DNA of 64,000 nucleotides from CAVPXC01 sp963709505 (GCA_963709505.1 CAVPXC010000002.1:1-64000); one strand, 5' to 3'. Shown: positions 23,554 to 32,631, counted from the stretch's first letter. Notes: a model not told the origin generated them from the sequence alone. Made by a program: numbers and translations.

Positions 23554-24726
23554 TCAGCTTCCGCGCCAAATCTGTTGGCGGCTATCGAACTCCCATCCCG
23601 CCTGGTCGATCGCGATCTCATGCTTTTCCCAACCTGCGGCGATACGCGAACGTGTCTCGTCCCAGGTACGGATGCCGCTGAGCGCATCAGCGGCCTCGAC
23701 GTTGCAGGCGCCGACGGCCGTGGCCATGATTGCCGTGTCCTCGGCAGAGAGGCCGCGCAACAGCGCCGATAGGAAGCCGCTGATTGACGAGTTGCCCGAC
23801 CCGGTAGCGCCGACTTCGTGCACCTTGAACGCCGGCGCCCATCGCTCCTTATCAGCCCACGCAGCCGGATCGGATGGCTGGGCGCGGCCCATAGACTCGA
23901 TCGCCGCCCGGTCGCCCGTGCGCAGGTAAATGCCGCGATGCCCGAGCTTGATCACGACCACCTTGCACCCGAGGCCCAACAGCTCGTCGGAGATCTCGTG
24001 GAGCAGGGACGGCGTGAACTGATACAGAATGTCGCCGCCGGCCGCACGCAGCTGCTCCAGCCACTCGCGGTGTAGCATGAAGAGAATCTCCTCGCCGCTG
24101 GGCTGGAACACGTCGACGTATGGCAGCGTGGCCGTCACGATGGCACGCCAATCCGCCCGGCCGCTGGCCGAGTTGGCATCGGGGAGCGACATGTCCAGCG
24201 ACGTAGTCACACCCGTGGCCTTGGCGCGACGGAAGATCTCGACCAGTTCGCGGCCGCTATTCTCGAACATTGAGCGCATGATCGGCGGGTAGCCAAAATG
24301 GAACATCCGGCTTTGCGCCACCACGTCATAGCCCACGTCATCAGCGCGGAAGGTGTTGTTGGCCCCGGCAAAGTGCAGGAAGATGCGGTCGATCCCAGGG
24401 GGATTGACGACAATCGTATAGGACGTTTTCGTGGTCGGGTCGACGATCATGCCATCCGCCAGATGCGGATCGACCGCACTGACCAGCCGCCGCACCGCAC
24501 CGCCGTACAGGTCGTCACCCACCTTGCCCATGAGCTGTACGGCCATGCCAAGCCGCTGCATAGCCAGCCCCGTGTTCGCGACCGGCCCGCCCGTCGAGAA
24601 CAGCACGGGACCCACCTCGACCAGCCGCCCCGGTTGGAACAGCTTGTCAAACTCAGCACCAGCCTGCGTGCTCAAATCGGGAATCACATCCAGGCAGATG
24701 TGCCCGGCAATTACGGCGTCCCACAT
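23554..24726 (-). CDS. PfkB-family carbohydrate kinase with altered catalytic motif
   Basis: This 390-aa protein begins MWDAVIAGHICLDVIPD and has the PfkB motif 1 region (STGGPVANTGLAMQRLG, then MGKVGDDLYG). In motif 2 the usual (D)TGAGDxF reads GATGSGNSSISGFL, so the catalytic Asp position is Asn. The rest of the fold (CKVVVIKLGHRGIYLRTG) is intact. PfkB kinases phosphorylate sugars or nucleosides. This one is either a divergent subfamily or impaired. Start ATG 24726 is set by alignment; anything upstream is heptamer repeat. It is the last gene of the minus-strand cluster and is separated from the corrinoid gene by a giant hairpin. Confidence 0.8.
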   Translation of the reverse strand: MWDAVIAGHICLDVIPDLSTQAGAEFDKLFQPGRLVEVGPVLFSTGGPVANTGLAMQRLGMAVQLMGKVGDDLYGGAVRRLVSAVDPHLADGMIVDPTTKTSYTIVVNPPGIDRIFLHFAGANNTFRADDVGYDVVAQSRMFHFGYPPIMRSMFENSGRELVEIFRRAKATGVTTSLDMSLPDANSASGRADWRAIVTATLPYVDVFQPSGEEILFMLHREWLEQLRAAGGDILYQFTPSLLHEISDELLGLGCKVVVIKLGHRGIYLRTGDRAAIESMGRAQPSDPAAWADKERWAPAFKVHEVGATGSGNSSISGFLSALLRGLSAEDTAIMATAVGACNVEAADALSGIRTWDETRSRIAAGWEKHEIAIDQAGWEFDSRQQIWRGS

Positions 24727-24751
24727 GGGTGTGTCGATCCTTTCTTGTTGC

Positions 24752-24970
24752 GGGTGACTGGGTGACTGGGTGACCGGGTGACTGGGTGACCGGGTGACAA
24801 GGTGACTGGGTGACAAGGTGACCGGGTGACAAGGTGACAAGGTGACTGGGCGATATGCCTGCGGACTGCCAGTCACCCGGTCACCCAGTCACCCGGTCAC
24901 CCAGTCACCCAGTCACCCAGTCACCTTGTCACCCAGTCACCCAGTCACCCGGTCACCCTGTCATCCAGTC
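24752..24970. repeat. Giant heptamer hairpin GGTGACY
   Basis: About thirteen GGTGACT/GGTGACC/GGTGACA units on one side are followed by a 20-base loop near 24850-24870. An inverted series of about fourteen units (GTCACCC, AGTCACC) follows. Together they can form a stem of about 95 bp. It lies between the corrinoid protein gene and the PfkB gene. The corrinoid stop codon abuts its edge. Confidence 0.9.
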
Positions 24971-24974
24971 ACTC

Positions 24975-25625
24975 CTAAGTCACTCCGATCAGCTTCTTGG
25001 TCAACCGTACCGCCGAGCTGGCATCGGGAGCGAAGCCGTCGGCGCCGATTTTGTCGGCGTATTCCTGCGTCACCGGCGCGCCGCCGATCAGGATCTTGAC
25101 TTGATCCCGCAGGCCCGCCTCTTTTATGGCGTCGATGGTCACCTTGCACATCGGCATGGTGGTGGTCAGGAACGCGCTCATCCCGACGGCATGCGGCTGG
25201 AACTCGCGGATCGCCTCGATGAAGCGGTCCGGCGGCACGTTCACGCCGAGGTCGTGCACCTCGAACCCTGCGCCCTCGAGCATGACGTTGACCAGGTTCT
25301 TGCCGATGTCGTGGATGTCGCCTTTGACTGTGCCCATCACGAACTTGCCGACCGGCTGCGCGCCGGTCTCGGCGATCAACGGGCGCAGGATCTCCATGGC
25401 GCCTTTCATAGCGTTGGCGGCGACCAGCATCTCCGGCACGAAGAACTCGCCCGACTCGAACAGCCGGCCGACTTCTTCAAGGGCCGGGATCAGGCCGTCG
25501 AACAGGATCTCCATCGGCGTCATCTCGATCGACAGGCCCTCGTTGGTCAGTTCGATCACCGGCTCGTCGTCGCCGTCGATGGTGTGGTTGTACAGCTCGT
25601 CAAGTATTTCTTCTTTGCGGGTCAT
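24975..25625 (-). CDS. Corrinoid (B12-binding) methyl-carrier protein
   Basis: This 216-aa protein has a helical cap domain (PEMLVAANAMKGAMEIL, residues 64-80) followed by a Rossmann-like B12 domain with GDIHDIGKN (Asp 103, His 105, Gly 108). SAFLTTT and LIGGAPVT follow. His 105 is the expected lower axial ligand of cobalt. Relatives (MtaC, MtbC, MttC-like) carry methyl groups between two methyltransferases. AGGAG lies 7 bases before ATG 25625. Its likely partners are the UroD-like proteins of this cluster. No activase (RamA-like) was seen in the window. Confidence 0.92.
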   Translation of the reverse strand: MTRKEEILDELYNHTIDGDDEPVIELTNEGLSIEMTPMEILFDGLIPALEEVGRLFESGEFFVPEMLVAANAMKGAMEILRPLIAETGAQPVGKFVMGTVKGDIHDIGKNLVNVMLEGAGFEVHDLGVNVPPDRFIEAIREFQPHAVGMSAFLTTTMPMCKVTIDAIKEAGLRDQVKILIGGAPVTQEYADKIGADGFAPDASSAVRLTKKLIGVT

Positions 25626-25653
25626 GGGGAATCTCCTGGATGGTGAGCGGATG

Positions 25654-25808
25654 ATATCACAACGGATTTGGGACAACGAATGGCGGAAGTATTGTTTCGT
25701 TTTGTGACCAATGGTTGCCCACTCATTCGGCAAACCATTTTGCCGGAATGATTTACAACACCTCCGGCTCCTCCTCCGCCATTCGTTGTCCCAAATTCGC
25801 TGTGATAT
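25654..25808. repeat. MITE-like element with 34-bp inverted ends
   Basis: The first 34 bases (ATATCACAACGGATTTGGG..) and the reverse complement of the last 34 match at 32 positions. The 155-bp element has no reading frame and fills the space between the corrinoid and HAD genes. Only one copy is in the window. Confidence 0.75.
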
Positions 25809-25814
25809 TCCTCG

Positions 25815-26820
25815 TCAGCCCAGCCAACTGGCTGGATCGATAATTTGCTTCACTTCTTCAAAATCGTTGCAACGGTAAGTACATAGACCGGCCGTTCCGC
25901 TGGCGTCGATGTTGCCGCCGGCCATGCCGATCGTAGTAAAGCCGGCCAGCCGCACGGCGCAGACGCCTGCGCCGCTGTCTTCGATACCTATCACCTGGCC
26001 GCGCTCCTCGAACGGGATGCCCAGGCCGATGCGGCACGCCTCGGCGTAAAGCCAGGGATGCGGTTTGGGGGCCAGCTCGCCCAGCGTACCCGGCTCGCCG
26101 GGTCGCGGCACAAAGCCGGCCGTGATGATGGCATCGTAGAAGTCCTCGGGCCGGCCCATGCCGAGGGTGTCAAAGGCGGCCTTGATCTCCGGATAGGCCT
26201 TCTCGTGCAGGCCCGACGTCACCAGCGCGATCCGAACGTCTCGGGATTTCAACCAGAACAGAAAGTCCCGCAAGCCGGGCGCAGGTTGGATCGCGTCCTT
26301 GCGCCCACCGCCGGCCAGCAGCGCGTTCAGCTCGCGATGGGTGTGCTCGAAATAGACTGCGCGGGCCTCAGCCAGCGTCCGATCGGGGCAGTACTTGCCG
26401 ATGCAGTACGCCAGGTGCTCGGACACGCTGTGGCCGGCCACGAATGGCAGGTCGGCTTGCTCCAGCTCGAAACGCGGATTGTCGAGCAGGGTCGCTACGG
26501 TCATCTGGATGATCCAGATCCAGAACGGCTCGCTGTGCACGCTGGTACCGTCCAGGTCCATCAGCACAGCTCGAATTGGGCGTTCCAAACTGGACCGGAT
26601 GGACGGGATAGTAAGCCGGATAGCCCAAAGCTGATTTCACATAAGCTAGCGTGCTATTGCGAAAGCCGATGAACTCAACTTTGCCATCGCCCGTTGCGGC
26701 CACCACCTCAACGCCGTTCTCGCCCGCTAGGTGCAGCCCATCACTGCACGCCGCAAGCGGCACAAGCCCATCGGCGGAGGTGAATGTCCCCAGGTAGGGA
26801 AGGATGATTTGATCTGTCAT
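25815..26820 (-). CDS. HAD-superfamily hydrolase, frameshifted N-terminus
   Basis: The main frame (from about 26588) has the HAD nucleophile motif VLMDLDGTSVHSE, motif II VTSGL, Lys motif ELAPKPHPW and acidic motif GIEDSGAGV. This is a phosphoglycolate-phosphatase/beta-phosphoglucomutase-like phosphatase. Upstream in another frame, starting at 26820, an 80-residue segment (MTDQIILPYLGTFTSADG.. ALGYPAYYPVHPVQF) leads exactly into ERPIRAVLMDLDG. One base change near 26590 would fuse them into about 334 aa. The extension is probably native. A sugar phosphate is a likely substrate, but it is not identified. Confidence 0.75.
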
Positions 26821-26855
26821 GATTGGTTCATCGTCGGTGCGAAATGACTAGCGCC

Positions 26856-26949
26856 GGTCGAGTAGGTCCTGGCGGCGAGTCTCGATAGATGAAAGCAGTG
26901 GGTGCTCAAGTCGATCACCAACAAGACGCCGCCAGACCCTACTCGACCC
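26856..26949. repeat. Dispersed palindromic element, family 1, single copy
   Basis: GGTCGAGTAGG then TCCTGGCGGCG opens and CGCCGCCAGACCC then TACTCGACC closes a 94-bp hairpin upstream of the HAD gene. Confidence 0.75.
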
Positions 26950-26989
26950 ACGCTCGCGAAACACCACACCAAAACTGCAAGGTAGCTAG

Positions 26990-27027
26990 TTCACTGTCCA
27001 CTGCCCACTGTCCACTGTTCACTGCCC
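26990..27027. repeat. Heptamer array TCCACTG
   Basis: Units TTCACTG, TCCACTG, CCCACTG, TCCACTG, TTCACTG span the last codons of UroD-like gene C. Its C-terminal residues (EQWTVGSGQ) and stop are encoded by the repeat. Confidence 0.8.
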
Positions 27028-28154
27028 ATGCGCGGCGTATCCAGCCCGGCCATCGCCCGCACCTCTTCGACGTACGCGGTGATGTTCTCCATGGGCGTGT
27101 CCCACAGCACCTGGTGGCTGGTCTGCAGGATGTAACCGCCGCCTTTGCCCAGCTCTTGGGCCAGCAAGCGCACCTCGGCGCGCACCTCCTCCGGCGTTCC
27201 AAAGGGCATGGTATGCTCAACGTCCACGCCGCCGTAGAAGGTCAGCTTGTCGCCGTAGAGCCGTTTCATCTCGAACCGGTCCATCGCGGCCGGCTCCAGC
27301 GGGTTGAAGATGTCCAGGCCGATCTCGATCAACTCGGGGAAGAGCGGGCCGATCCTGCCGTCGGAGTGCAGCCCGCAGTAGACGCCGCGCTTGTGGCAGT
27401 GATCGAAGATAATCGCTAGCCGCGGCTTGATAAACGCGCGCCAGTAGTCCGGGCTGAACATCAGCCCGGAGGAGGTGCCCCAATCGTCGGCGAAGTAAAA
27501 GCCGTCGATGCCGATGTCGATCTGCTGGTCGATGATCGGCAGATCCCACTCGTAGAGCACGCGGTCAAGCAGCGCATGCACGAACTCCGGACGGCGTTTC
27601 ATGTCCACCATCAGCGCGGGCATGCTGCGGATGCTCCAGCCTCGCTCGAAGAGCACCATCCCCAGCTTGCCGAAGATAAACGCGCGGTCGCGCCAGCGGT
27701 CGGCCAGCGCGCGCGCCTGATCGAAGCGGCCCTCACGAAAAGGATCGGGAAACTCATACGAGTCCAATTTGTCAGGACTGTCAGCCAGCGGGTACGCCAC
27801 CGGGTGCGGCATGCCCGCGCTGCGGTCCCAGACGCAGCCAAACTCGTCCATGTGCAGCTCGCCGGCCGCGTCCAGGTTGGTGTGCACGGGGCCGCCGCTG
27901 GGAGTTAGGTCAAGCTGTTTGATCTCGCTGGCCCACGGGTTGTAGTTGAAGTCGGTGCCGATCTTGACCACGTGGTTGCCGAGGAAATCGGCGACCTCCT
28001 CGCTGTTTTTCAGCCCGTAATGGTCGCGAATCTTGTGGTAGACCATCGGGATCGAGTGGAAATTGAACGGCACGTAGTCAGTCTCTTCGTGCCGGACCGC
28101 CGCCAATGCTCGCTCGCGACGGCCGGTGGGGGTGCCGTATGACCAGATATCCAT
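26991..28154 (-). CDS. UroD-family protein C (His-Ser-Asp-Gly type)
   Basis: This 387-aa UroD-superfamily protein begins RRERALAAVRHEETDYVPF. Its active-site strand has GLHSDGRIGPLFPELIEIG, with His and Asp where candidate A has His-x-Cys. A C-terminal TSHQVLWDTPMENI follows. AGGAG is about 11 bases before ATG 28154. The C-terminal tail after GLDTPR is supplied by a heptamer array and is not expected to be functional. The HxD type resembles proteins B and E. A corrinoid-linked role is inferred from context. Confidence 0.78.
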   Translation of the reverse strand: MDIWSYGTPTGRRERALAAVRHEETDYVPFNFHSIPMVYHKIRDHYGLKNSEEVADFLGNHVVKIGTDFNYNPWASEIKQLDLTPSGGPVHTNLDAAGELHMDEFGCVWDRSAGMPHPVAYPLADSPDKLDSYEFPDPFREGRFDQARALADRWRDRAFIFGKLGMVLFERGWSIRSMPALMVDMKRRPEFVHALLDRVLYEWDLPIIDQQIDIGIDGFYFADDWGTSSGLMFSPDYWRAFIKPRLAIIFDHCHKRGVYCGLHSDGRIGPLFPELIEIGLDIFNPLEPAAMDRFEMKRLYGDKLTFYGGVDVEHTMPFGTPEEVRAEVRLLAQELGKGGGYILQTSHQVLWDTPMENITAYVEEVRAMAGLDTPRMGSEQWTVGSGQ

Positions 28155-28230
28155 GGGAAGGGTTGTCTCCTGATGTTGGGTAGTGAGGTGAACAAGGCTG
28201 CATTTGTCTGCTGTGGTGTCTCATGGGCGT

Positions 28231-28451
28231 GGGTCGAGTAGGGTCTGGCGGCGCTTTACCGTTGATCAGCCTGAGCACCTAATGTTTCCGGCCATCGATA
28301 ACCGCCGCCAGACCCGTATCGAGACCCTTGGATATGATAGACTTACTTGATCCAGGGGTCTCGATACGGTCCTGGCGGCGAGTCTCGGCTAATGTGAGCC
28401 TTCGTTAGACGCTCCGGGCTTCGGTATTGCGCCGCCAGGACCTACTCGACC
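28231..28451. repeat. Dispersed palindromic element, family 1, double copy
   Basis: It has the same two-hairpin organisation as 11712-11935. Outer GGGTCGAGTAGGG and CCTACTCGACC enclose inner GTATCGAGACCCTTGGAT and ATCCAGGGGTCTCGATAC-like segments. It lies between UroD-like genes C and D. Confidence 0.75.
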
Positions 28452-28459
28452 GACGCTGG

Positions 28460-29539
28460 CTACTTCTTTAATGAAACTGCCGAGTAGTCCGCCTCCTGGA
28501 GGCGGATTACTCGGGCAGCTTCGATCATCGCCAGGAAGCCTTCCACTGGCACGTAGTCGGGGATCGAGTTGCCGGAGCCGAGGGCGTAGCCGCAGGCCTG
28601 GTGGCGGAAACGTGTGCCCTTTTCGACAACGTCCTTCACAATGTCCTGCGGCGACTGCTGGCAAAGGATATCAACGTCGATCCCGCCCAGCAGACCGATG
28701 CGGTCGCCGTAGCGGGTGATCCATTCGTCGAATGGAGCGATGGCGTCTTCGTTCGAATGCTTGGCATCGATGCCAAGCCCGATCAGGTCGTCCATCACAC
28801 GGAAGATTTTACCACAGGAATGCAGAAGGAACGGCTTGCCGGCGGCGTGCACCTGGTCGATCACCCGGCGATACTGCGGTAGGATGTGTTCGCGGATCGT
28901 CGCCGGCGCCAGCAGCGTGTTGCTGCGGAAGCCCAGGTCGTCGCCGAAGCGGCAGATGGCGTAGTGCTCACTGTGGCGCTCAAGAAAAACCGCCCAGATC
29001 TCGACCATGAGATCACCGATGCGACGGAACAGGTCGGCGAACAGCTCTGGGTCGTCGGCCAGCATGTAGGCCAGATATTGGAAGCCGACCAAGTCCTCGC
29101 TGATCTCGAAGACCCCGTTGCCCGGTCCACCGATTGCCTGCATGCCCGGCGGCAGGCAGGCGCCCATGGCGCGAAACTTGCGGTCGGCGGTCTCCCAGAA
29201 ACGCTTAGGAACGTCGTCCCAGGGGTAGGTCTCGAAGTCCCTGCGGGTTTGAATCGGCCCTTTGCGGCTGCCGTAGATCGCGCCGTGGTCAGGCAGGCTG
29301 CGCGTGATGGTCACTTCCCAGGAGACGGTGTCGTAGGTCATCTCTCGGTAGAAACGGCAAACCTGCGCAAAAAACTCGTGCAGATCGGCGTCGTCACCCT
29401 GCTCCAGGGCGGCGAAGCGGATCCCCAGTACTTGCTCCATGATCGTGGGGTCGATTTTGTGCTCGTAGAGCGGCAGACGGGCAGGACGCCGGTTGGTTAA
29501 CACGTCGAGCATGTGACGGTAATCGGGTTGGAAGGTCAT
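28460..29539 (-). CDS. UroD-family methyltransferase candidate D (His-x-Cys type)
   Basis: This 359-aa UroD-superfamily protein has the Zn-type pair HSCGKIFRVMDDLI (His 240, Cys 242). It lacks the C-terminal Cys of candidate A and has YALGSGNSIPDYVP there. The ATG at 29539 overlaps the stop of the FGGY kinase by four bases (ATGA), so the two are translationally coupled. This coupling is the strongest local evidence that a UroD-like activity acts in the same pathway as a sugar kinase. An upstream in-frame start would lie deep in the kinase gene and is not used. Confidence 0.8.
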   Translation of the reverse strand: MTFQPDYRHMLDVLTNRRPARLPLYEHKIDPTIMEQVLGIRFAALEQGDDADLHEFFAQVCRFYREMTYDTVSWEVTITRSLPDHGAIYGSRKGPIQTRRDFETYPWDDVPKRFWETADRKFRAMGACLPPGMQAIGGPGNGVFEISEDLVGFQYLAYMLADDPELFADLFRRIGDLMVEIWAVFLERHSEHYAICRFGDDLGFRSNTLLAPATIREHILPQYRRVIDQVHAAGKPFLLHSCGKIFRVMDDLIGLGIDAKHSNEDAIAPFDEWITRYGDRIGLLGGIDVDILCQQSPQDIVKDVVEKGTRFRHQACGYALGSGNSIPDYVPVEGFLAMIEAARVIRLQEADYSAVSLKK

Positions 29540-31089
29540 GGTTCTGGCAGCACCGTCAAGCGGGCAAAGGCCGGTTCGGTCTGGCGGAGAAGTTGTTCGT
29601 AGAAGCCGGCGCATTCGACATAATAATCATGGGCATCCAATTGCGGATCGACGCGCGAGGTGCGGCGCACGAAACGCTCGGCAGTCTCGGCCATGTCGGC
29701 GTAGATGCCGAGGGCATAGCCGGCCAGGATGGCGTTGCCGATCGGGGCCAGATCCTCTCGGCCCAGCAGAACATGCGGCAATCCCAGCACGTTCGCCTTG
29801 ATCTGGTTCCACAGCGCGCTTTTGGCGCCGCCGCCGTAGGCCGTCACTTCCGCCACGTGAAGTCCGGGACTGATGTTTTGGAAGTTGCGGTACTGCAGGT
29901 ATTGGTCATAGGCGATGCTCTCGAGCAAGGCTCGATAGAAATGCTCGCGCTTGTGGGTCCAGGTGAAGCCGAACCAGGCGCCTTTCAGGTCGGTATTGCC
30001 CGGGCACGCACGCCCACCCAGGTGCGGGATGAAGAACAACTTCTCCGAGCCGGCCGGTAGATAGCCGGCGTTGGCGTCGAGTACGTCGTAGACTGTCTTT
30101 CCTTTGCCCAGAGCTGTCGCGGCCACTTCGTCGGCCAGGCAGAAGGTCTGCTGGAACCAGTGGTGGCTCAAGCCACCGCCGATGATGTACGACGTTGGGT
30201 TCCACAGGCCGGGGATCGCCGAGGGAATGATCTCCGCCATGCGGTTTTCCATGTCGGGGTGAAACTGGTCGGTGCAGATGGCCAACAGCGGATACGTGCC
30301 GGCGTTGGAAGCCATCCGATTCGGCTTGGTGATCGCCGCCCCGATAAATCCCGCCGACTGGTCGGAACAACCGGCGATGATGGGCGTGCCCTCGCGCAGG
30401 CCGGTGATCACGGCCGCTTGCCGGCTGACGCTGCCGATGATCTCCGAGGAGCGAACGATGCGCGGCAGCTTGTCTGCAGGCAGGTCGAGCAGCCGGCACA
30501 GATCGTCGGACCAACGGTAGGCCTGGGTGTCACTCAGACCGCTGGCCCAGAGGTAGGTGGAGTCCACGAAGGCGTCGCGGGCCGGCAGGCCGGCCATCTT
30601 GCCCACGATGTAGCCACTGATCGTGACGAATTTGGCCGTGCGTTTGTACACATCGGGGAACTCGTCGCGGATCCAGAGCATTTTGGGCGCTATCGTGGGC
30701 TGGCCGGAGCCGGTCAACCGGCGGATCGGATCGTGGAAGTTCTCAAGCGTCCAGTTGAGCTGCGGGAAGAAACGCGTGTCGAGAGTCGTCGTGTACGGCG
30801 TGGTGGCGTCGCCGTCCTCGTCGATGCCCATGGTGCCGCTGATCATGCCGTCGAGGCAGACCGCGGCCACGTTCTCCGGCGCGATGCCTGACTGCTGCAC
30901 CAGCTCGCGTGTGGAGTCGTAGACCGCCCGCAGCAGCTTTGGCCCGTCGTACTCGGCCACGCCGGCGCGCGGTTGGTCGGGATGCGTATCGCGTTTGGCA
31001 TCGGCAACCACGTTTCCGTCGGTGTCGATGATGGTTGCTTTGGTGAAGCTCGATCCGATATCGATTCCGATGATGTAGACCCGAGTCAT
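29536..31089 (-). CDS. FGGY-family carbohydrate kinase 2
   Basis: This 517-aa kinase has GIDIGSSFTKATI (residues 8-20), DGMISGTMGID at 80-90 and catalytic Asp 243 in AGCSDQSAGFIGAA. The C-terminal EVTAYGGGAKSALWNQIKAN is also present. GAGGAGA is 7 bases before ATG 31089. It is closely similar to the kinase at 41557-43110 across the whole length, so both probably act on related substrates. It overlaps UroD-like gene D by four bases downstream and follows the selenium/sulfur-type genes. Confidence 0.9.
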   Translation of the reverse strand: MTRVYIIGIDIGSSFTKATIIDTDGNVVADAKRDTHPDQPRAGVAEYDGPKLLRAVYDSTRELVQQSGIAPENVAAVCLDGMISGTMGIDEDGDATTPYTTTLDTRFFPQLNWTLENFHDPIRRLTGSGQPTIAPKMLWIRDEFPDVYKRTAKFVTISGYIVGKMAGLPARDAFVDSTYLWASGLSDTQAYRWSDDLCRLLDLPADKLPRIVRSSEIIGSVSRQAAVITGLREGTPIIAGCSDQSAGFIGAAITKPNRMASNAGTYPLLAICTDQFHPDMENRMAEIIPSAIPGLWNPTSYIIGGGLSHHWFQQTFCLADEVAATALGKGKTVYDVLDANAGYLPAGSEKLFFIPHLGGRACPGNTDLKGAWFGFTWTHKREHFYRALLESIAYDQYLQYRNFQNISPGLHVAEVTAYGGGAKSALWNQIKANVLGLPHVLLGREDLAPIGNAILAGYALGIYADMAETAERFVRRTSRVDPQLDAHDYYVECAGFYEQLLRQTEPAFARLTVLPEP

Positions 31090-31171
31090 GCGGTCTTCTC
31101 CTCGCCGCCTGCAAAATCGATAGTGCCTCTACAAAACTCGTATGTTCGAAATTACGGTACCTGCGATGCTT

Positions 31172-31457
31172 CTAGCGGTGTCTCCTCAGACGATTGAGAT
31201 GTTCATCGCTGACTTCAATGTGGTAGTTGTGAATAGCTTCGATCAGGACCTTATTCTGGATCAGCAGATCGCGTACGGCATCGGCGTACCGGTACTCGAA
31301 TTGCATAGCCACGCCGCAGTTTGGACTGATTTCTCTCGGTCCCGGTACCAACAGGGACCTGATAGCCATCGCGGGAGAGGGTTTTCTCGGCGCGCACGGC
31401 ATGGTGGGATGCGTAGAAGGTCACCAAGCCATCTAGCCCGTCAACCTGCTCCGTCAT
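31172..31457 (-). CDS. DUF3343 (Se/S carrier-like) protein, frameshifted
   Basis: The first frame gives GLVTFYASHHAVRAEKTLSR and the second, after a shift near 31350, gives LLVPGPREISPNCGVAMQF. Together they match the short DUF3343 family, which has this PREIS-x-x-CG motif and is described as putative selenium or sulfur carrier proteins. The gene overlaps the upstream cysteine-desulfurase-like gene by 17 bases. A C-terminal extension (IEAIHNYHIEVSDEHLNRL) is longer than usual. The break may be a sequencing error. Confidence 0.65.
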
Positions 31458-32631
31458 CGGTCCCCTCCTCGATGATTTGCTCCAGTGCTTGAAGTGCGTA
31501 GTCTACTTCGGACAAGGTGTTAAAGTGACTGAAACCGAAGCGTACAGTTCCGTTGGGGAAGGTGCCGATGGTGTGATGGGCAGCCGGCGCACAGTGCAAG
31601 CCAATGCGTGTCATGATGCCAAAGCCCTGGTCTAGCATCAGTCCAACACGCGAAGGCGACATCCCGGCAATGTTAAAGGAAAGCACACCAATACGTTGCT
31701 CAAGGTCCTGCGATCCGTAGATGGTCAGTCCAGGAAGCTGGGCCGCACCGGCGAGGAAACGGCCCACCAACGCCTGTTCGTGCCGATGCACCTGCTCCAC
31801 TTCCTGATCGAGCAGGAATTCCACCCCCGCGCCCAACCCGGCAATCCCAACTGCATTCAGCGTCCCGGACTCGTACTTGTCCGGCATAAAGTCGGGCTGG
31901 AACTCCAGTTCCGAGCGGCTACCGGTACCGCCGCGCATCAAGGGGAGCAGATCCAGGCCCTCACGCAGGTACAACCCTCCGGTCCCAGTTGGCCCCAGGA
32001 GTGACTTGTGCCCGGTGAATGCCAGCATGTCGATTCCCAGCGCCTCCACATCGATCGGGTACGCGCCGGCGGTCTGCGAGGCATCCACCAAAAGTGGTGC
32101 GTCGACGGCATGACCTATCGTGCCAATCTCGCCGATCGGTAGCAACGTGCCGATCACATTAGAGGCATGAACGATGGCGAGCAGACGCGTCTTGGGCCGC
32201 AATGCGCGGCGAACGTCATCCGGATCAAGACCGCCAGTGGCCGGAGAGCAAGGCACAACGGTCAGCTCGATGCGCCCCTGTTCTTCGAGGAAACGGAGCG
32301 GGCGCATGACGGAGTTGTGTTCGACGCTGGTAGTAATCACATGGTCGCCAGGCTGCAGCCAACCCAAGATAGCGATATTGAGCGCCTCGGTCGAGTTCTT
32401 CGTGAAGACGATCCGGCTTGGATCGGCCACATTAAACAGCTGTGCCAGAGCATCCCGTGCATCGCCAATCAATCGGCTGGCTGCAATCGACATGCGGTGC
32501 CCTGACCGGCCTGGACTGCCACCGACCCGCGCCAGGAACTCCACCATGGCGATCTGCACCTGGGATGGCTTGGGCCAGGAGGTGGCTGCGTTGTCGAAGT
32601 AGACAACCCTTTCAGTTTCCATGTTCATCAC
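31441..32631 (-). CDS. Class V aminotransferase, cysteine-desulfurase-like
   Basis: This 396-aa PLP enzyme begins VVYFDNAATSWPKP. It has NSTEALN, EHNSVMRPL, the PLP lysine in FTGHKSLLGPTG and a candidate catalytic Cys in RIGLHCAPAAHHTIGTFPNG. This pattern fits the NifS-like family often found with DUF3343 and YedE. It would mobilise S or Se from cysteine or selenocysteine. GTG 32631 and ATG 32628/32622 are all possible starts. It overlaps the phosphofructokinase stop by about 20 bases and the DUF3343 start by 17. Confidence 0.85.
   Translation of the reverse strand: MMNMETERVVYFDNAATSWPKPSQVQIAMVEFLARVGGSPGRSGHRMSIAASRLIGDARDALAQLFNVADPSRIVFTKNSTEALNIAILGWLQPGDHVITTSVEHNSVMRPLRFLEEQGRIELTVVPCSPATGGLDPDDVRRALRPKTRLLAIVHASNVIGTLLPIGEIGTIGHAVDAPLLVDASQTAGAYPIDVEALGIDMLAFTGHKSLLGPTGTGGLYLREGLDLLPLMRGGTGSRSELEFQPDFMPDKYESGTLNAVGIAGLGAGVEFLLDQEVEQVHRHEQALVGRFLAGAAQLPGLTIYGSQDLEQRIGVLSFNIAGMSPSRVGLMLDQGFGIMTRIGLHCAPAAHHTIGTFPNGTVRFGFSHFNTLSEVDYALQALEQIIEEGTDDGAG

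Noticed and set aside
24752..24970. CRISPR-like appearance of the GGTGACY array
   Set aside because: Units are 7 bp with no spacers, and the second half is inverted. No cas genes are nearby.
24975..25815. Cobalamin riboswitch expected near the corrinoid gene
   Set aside because: No B12-box-like element could be recognised. The upstream space is filled by a MITE-like palindrome.
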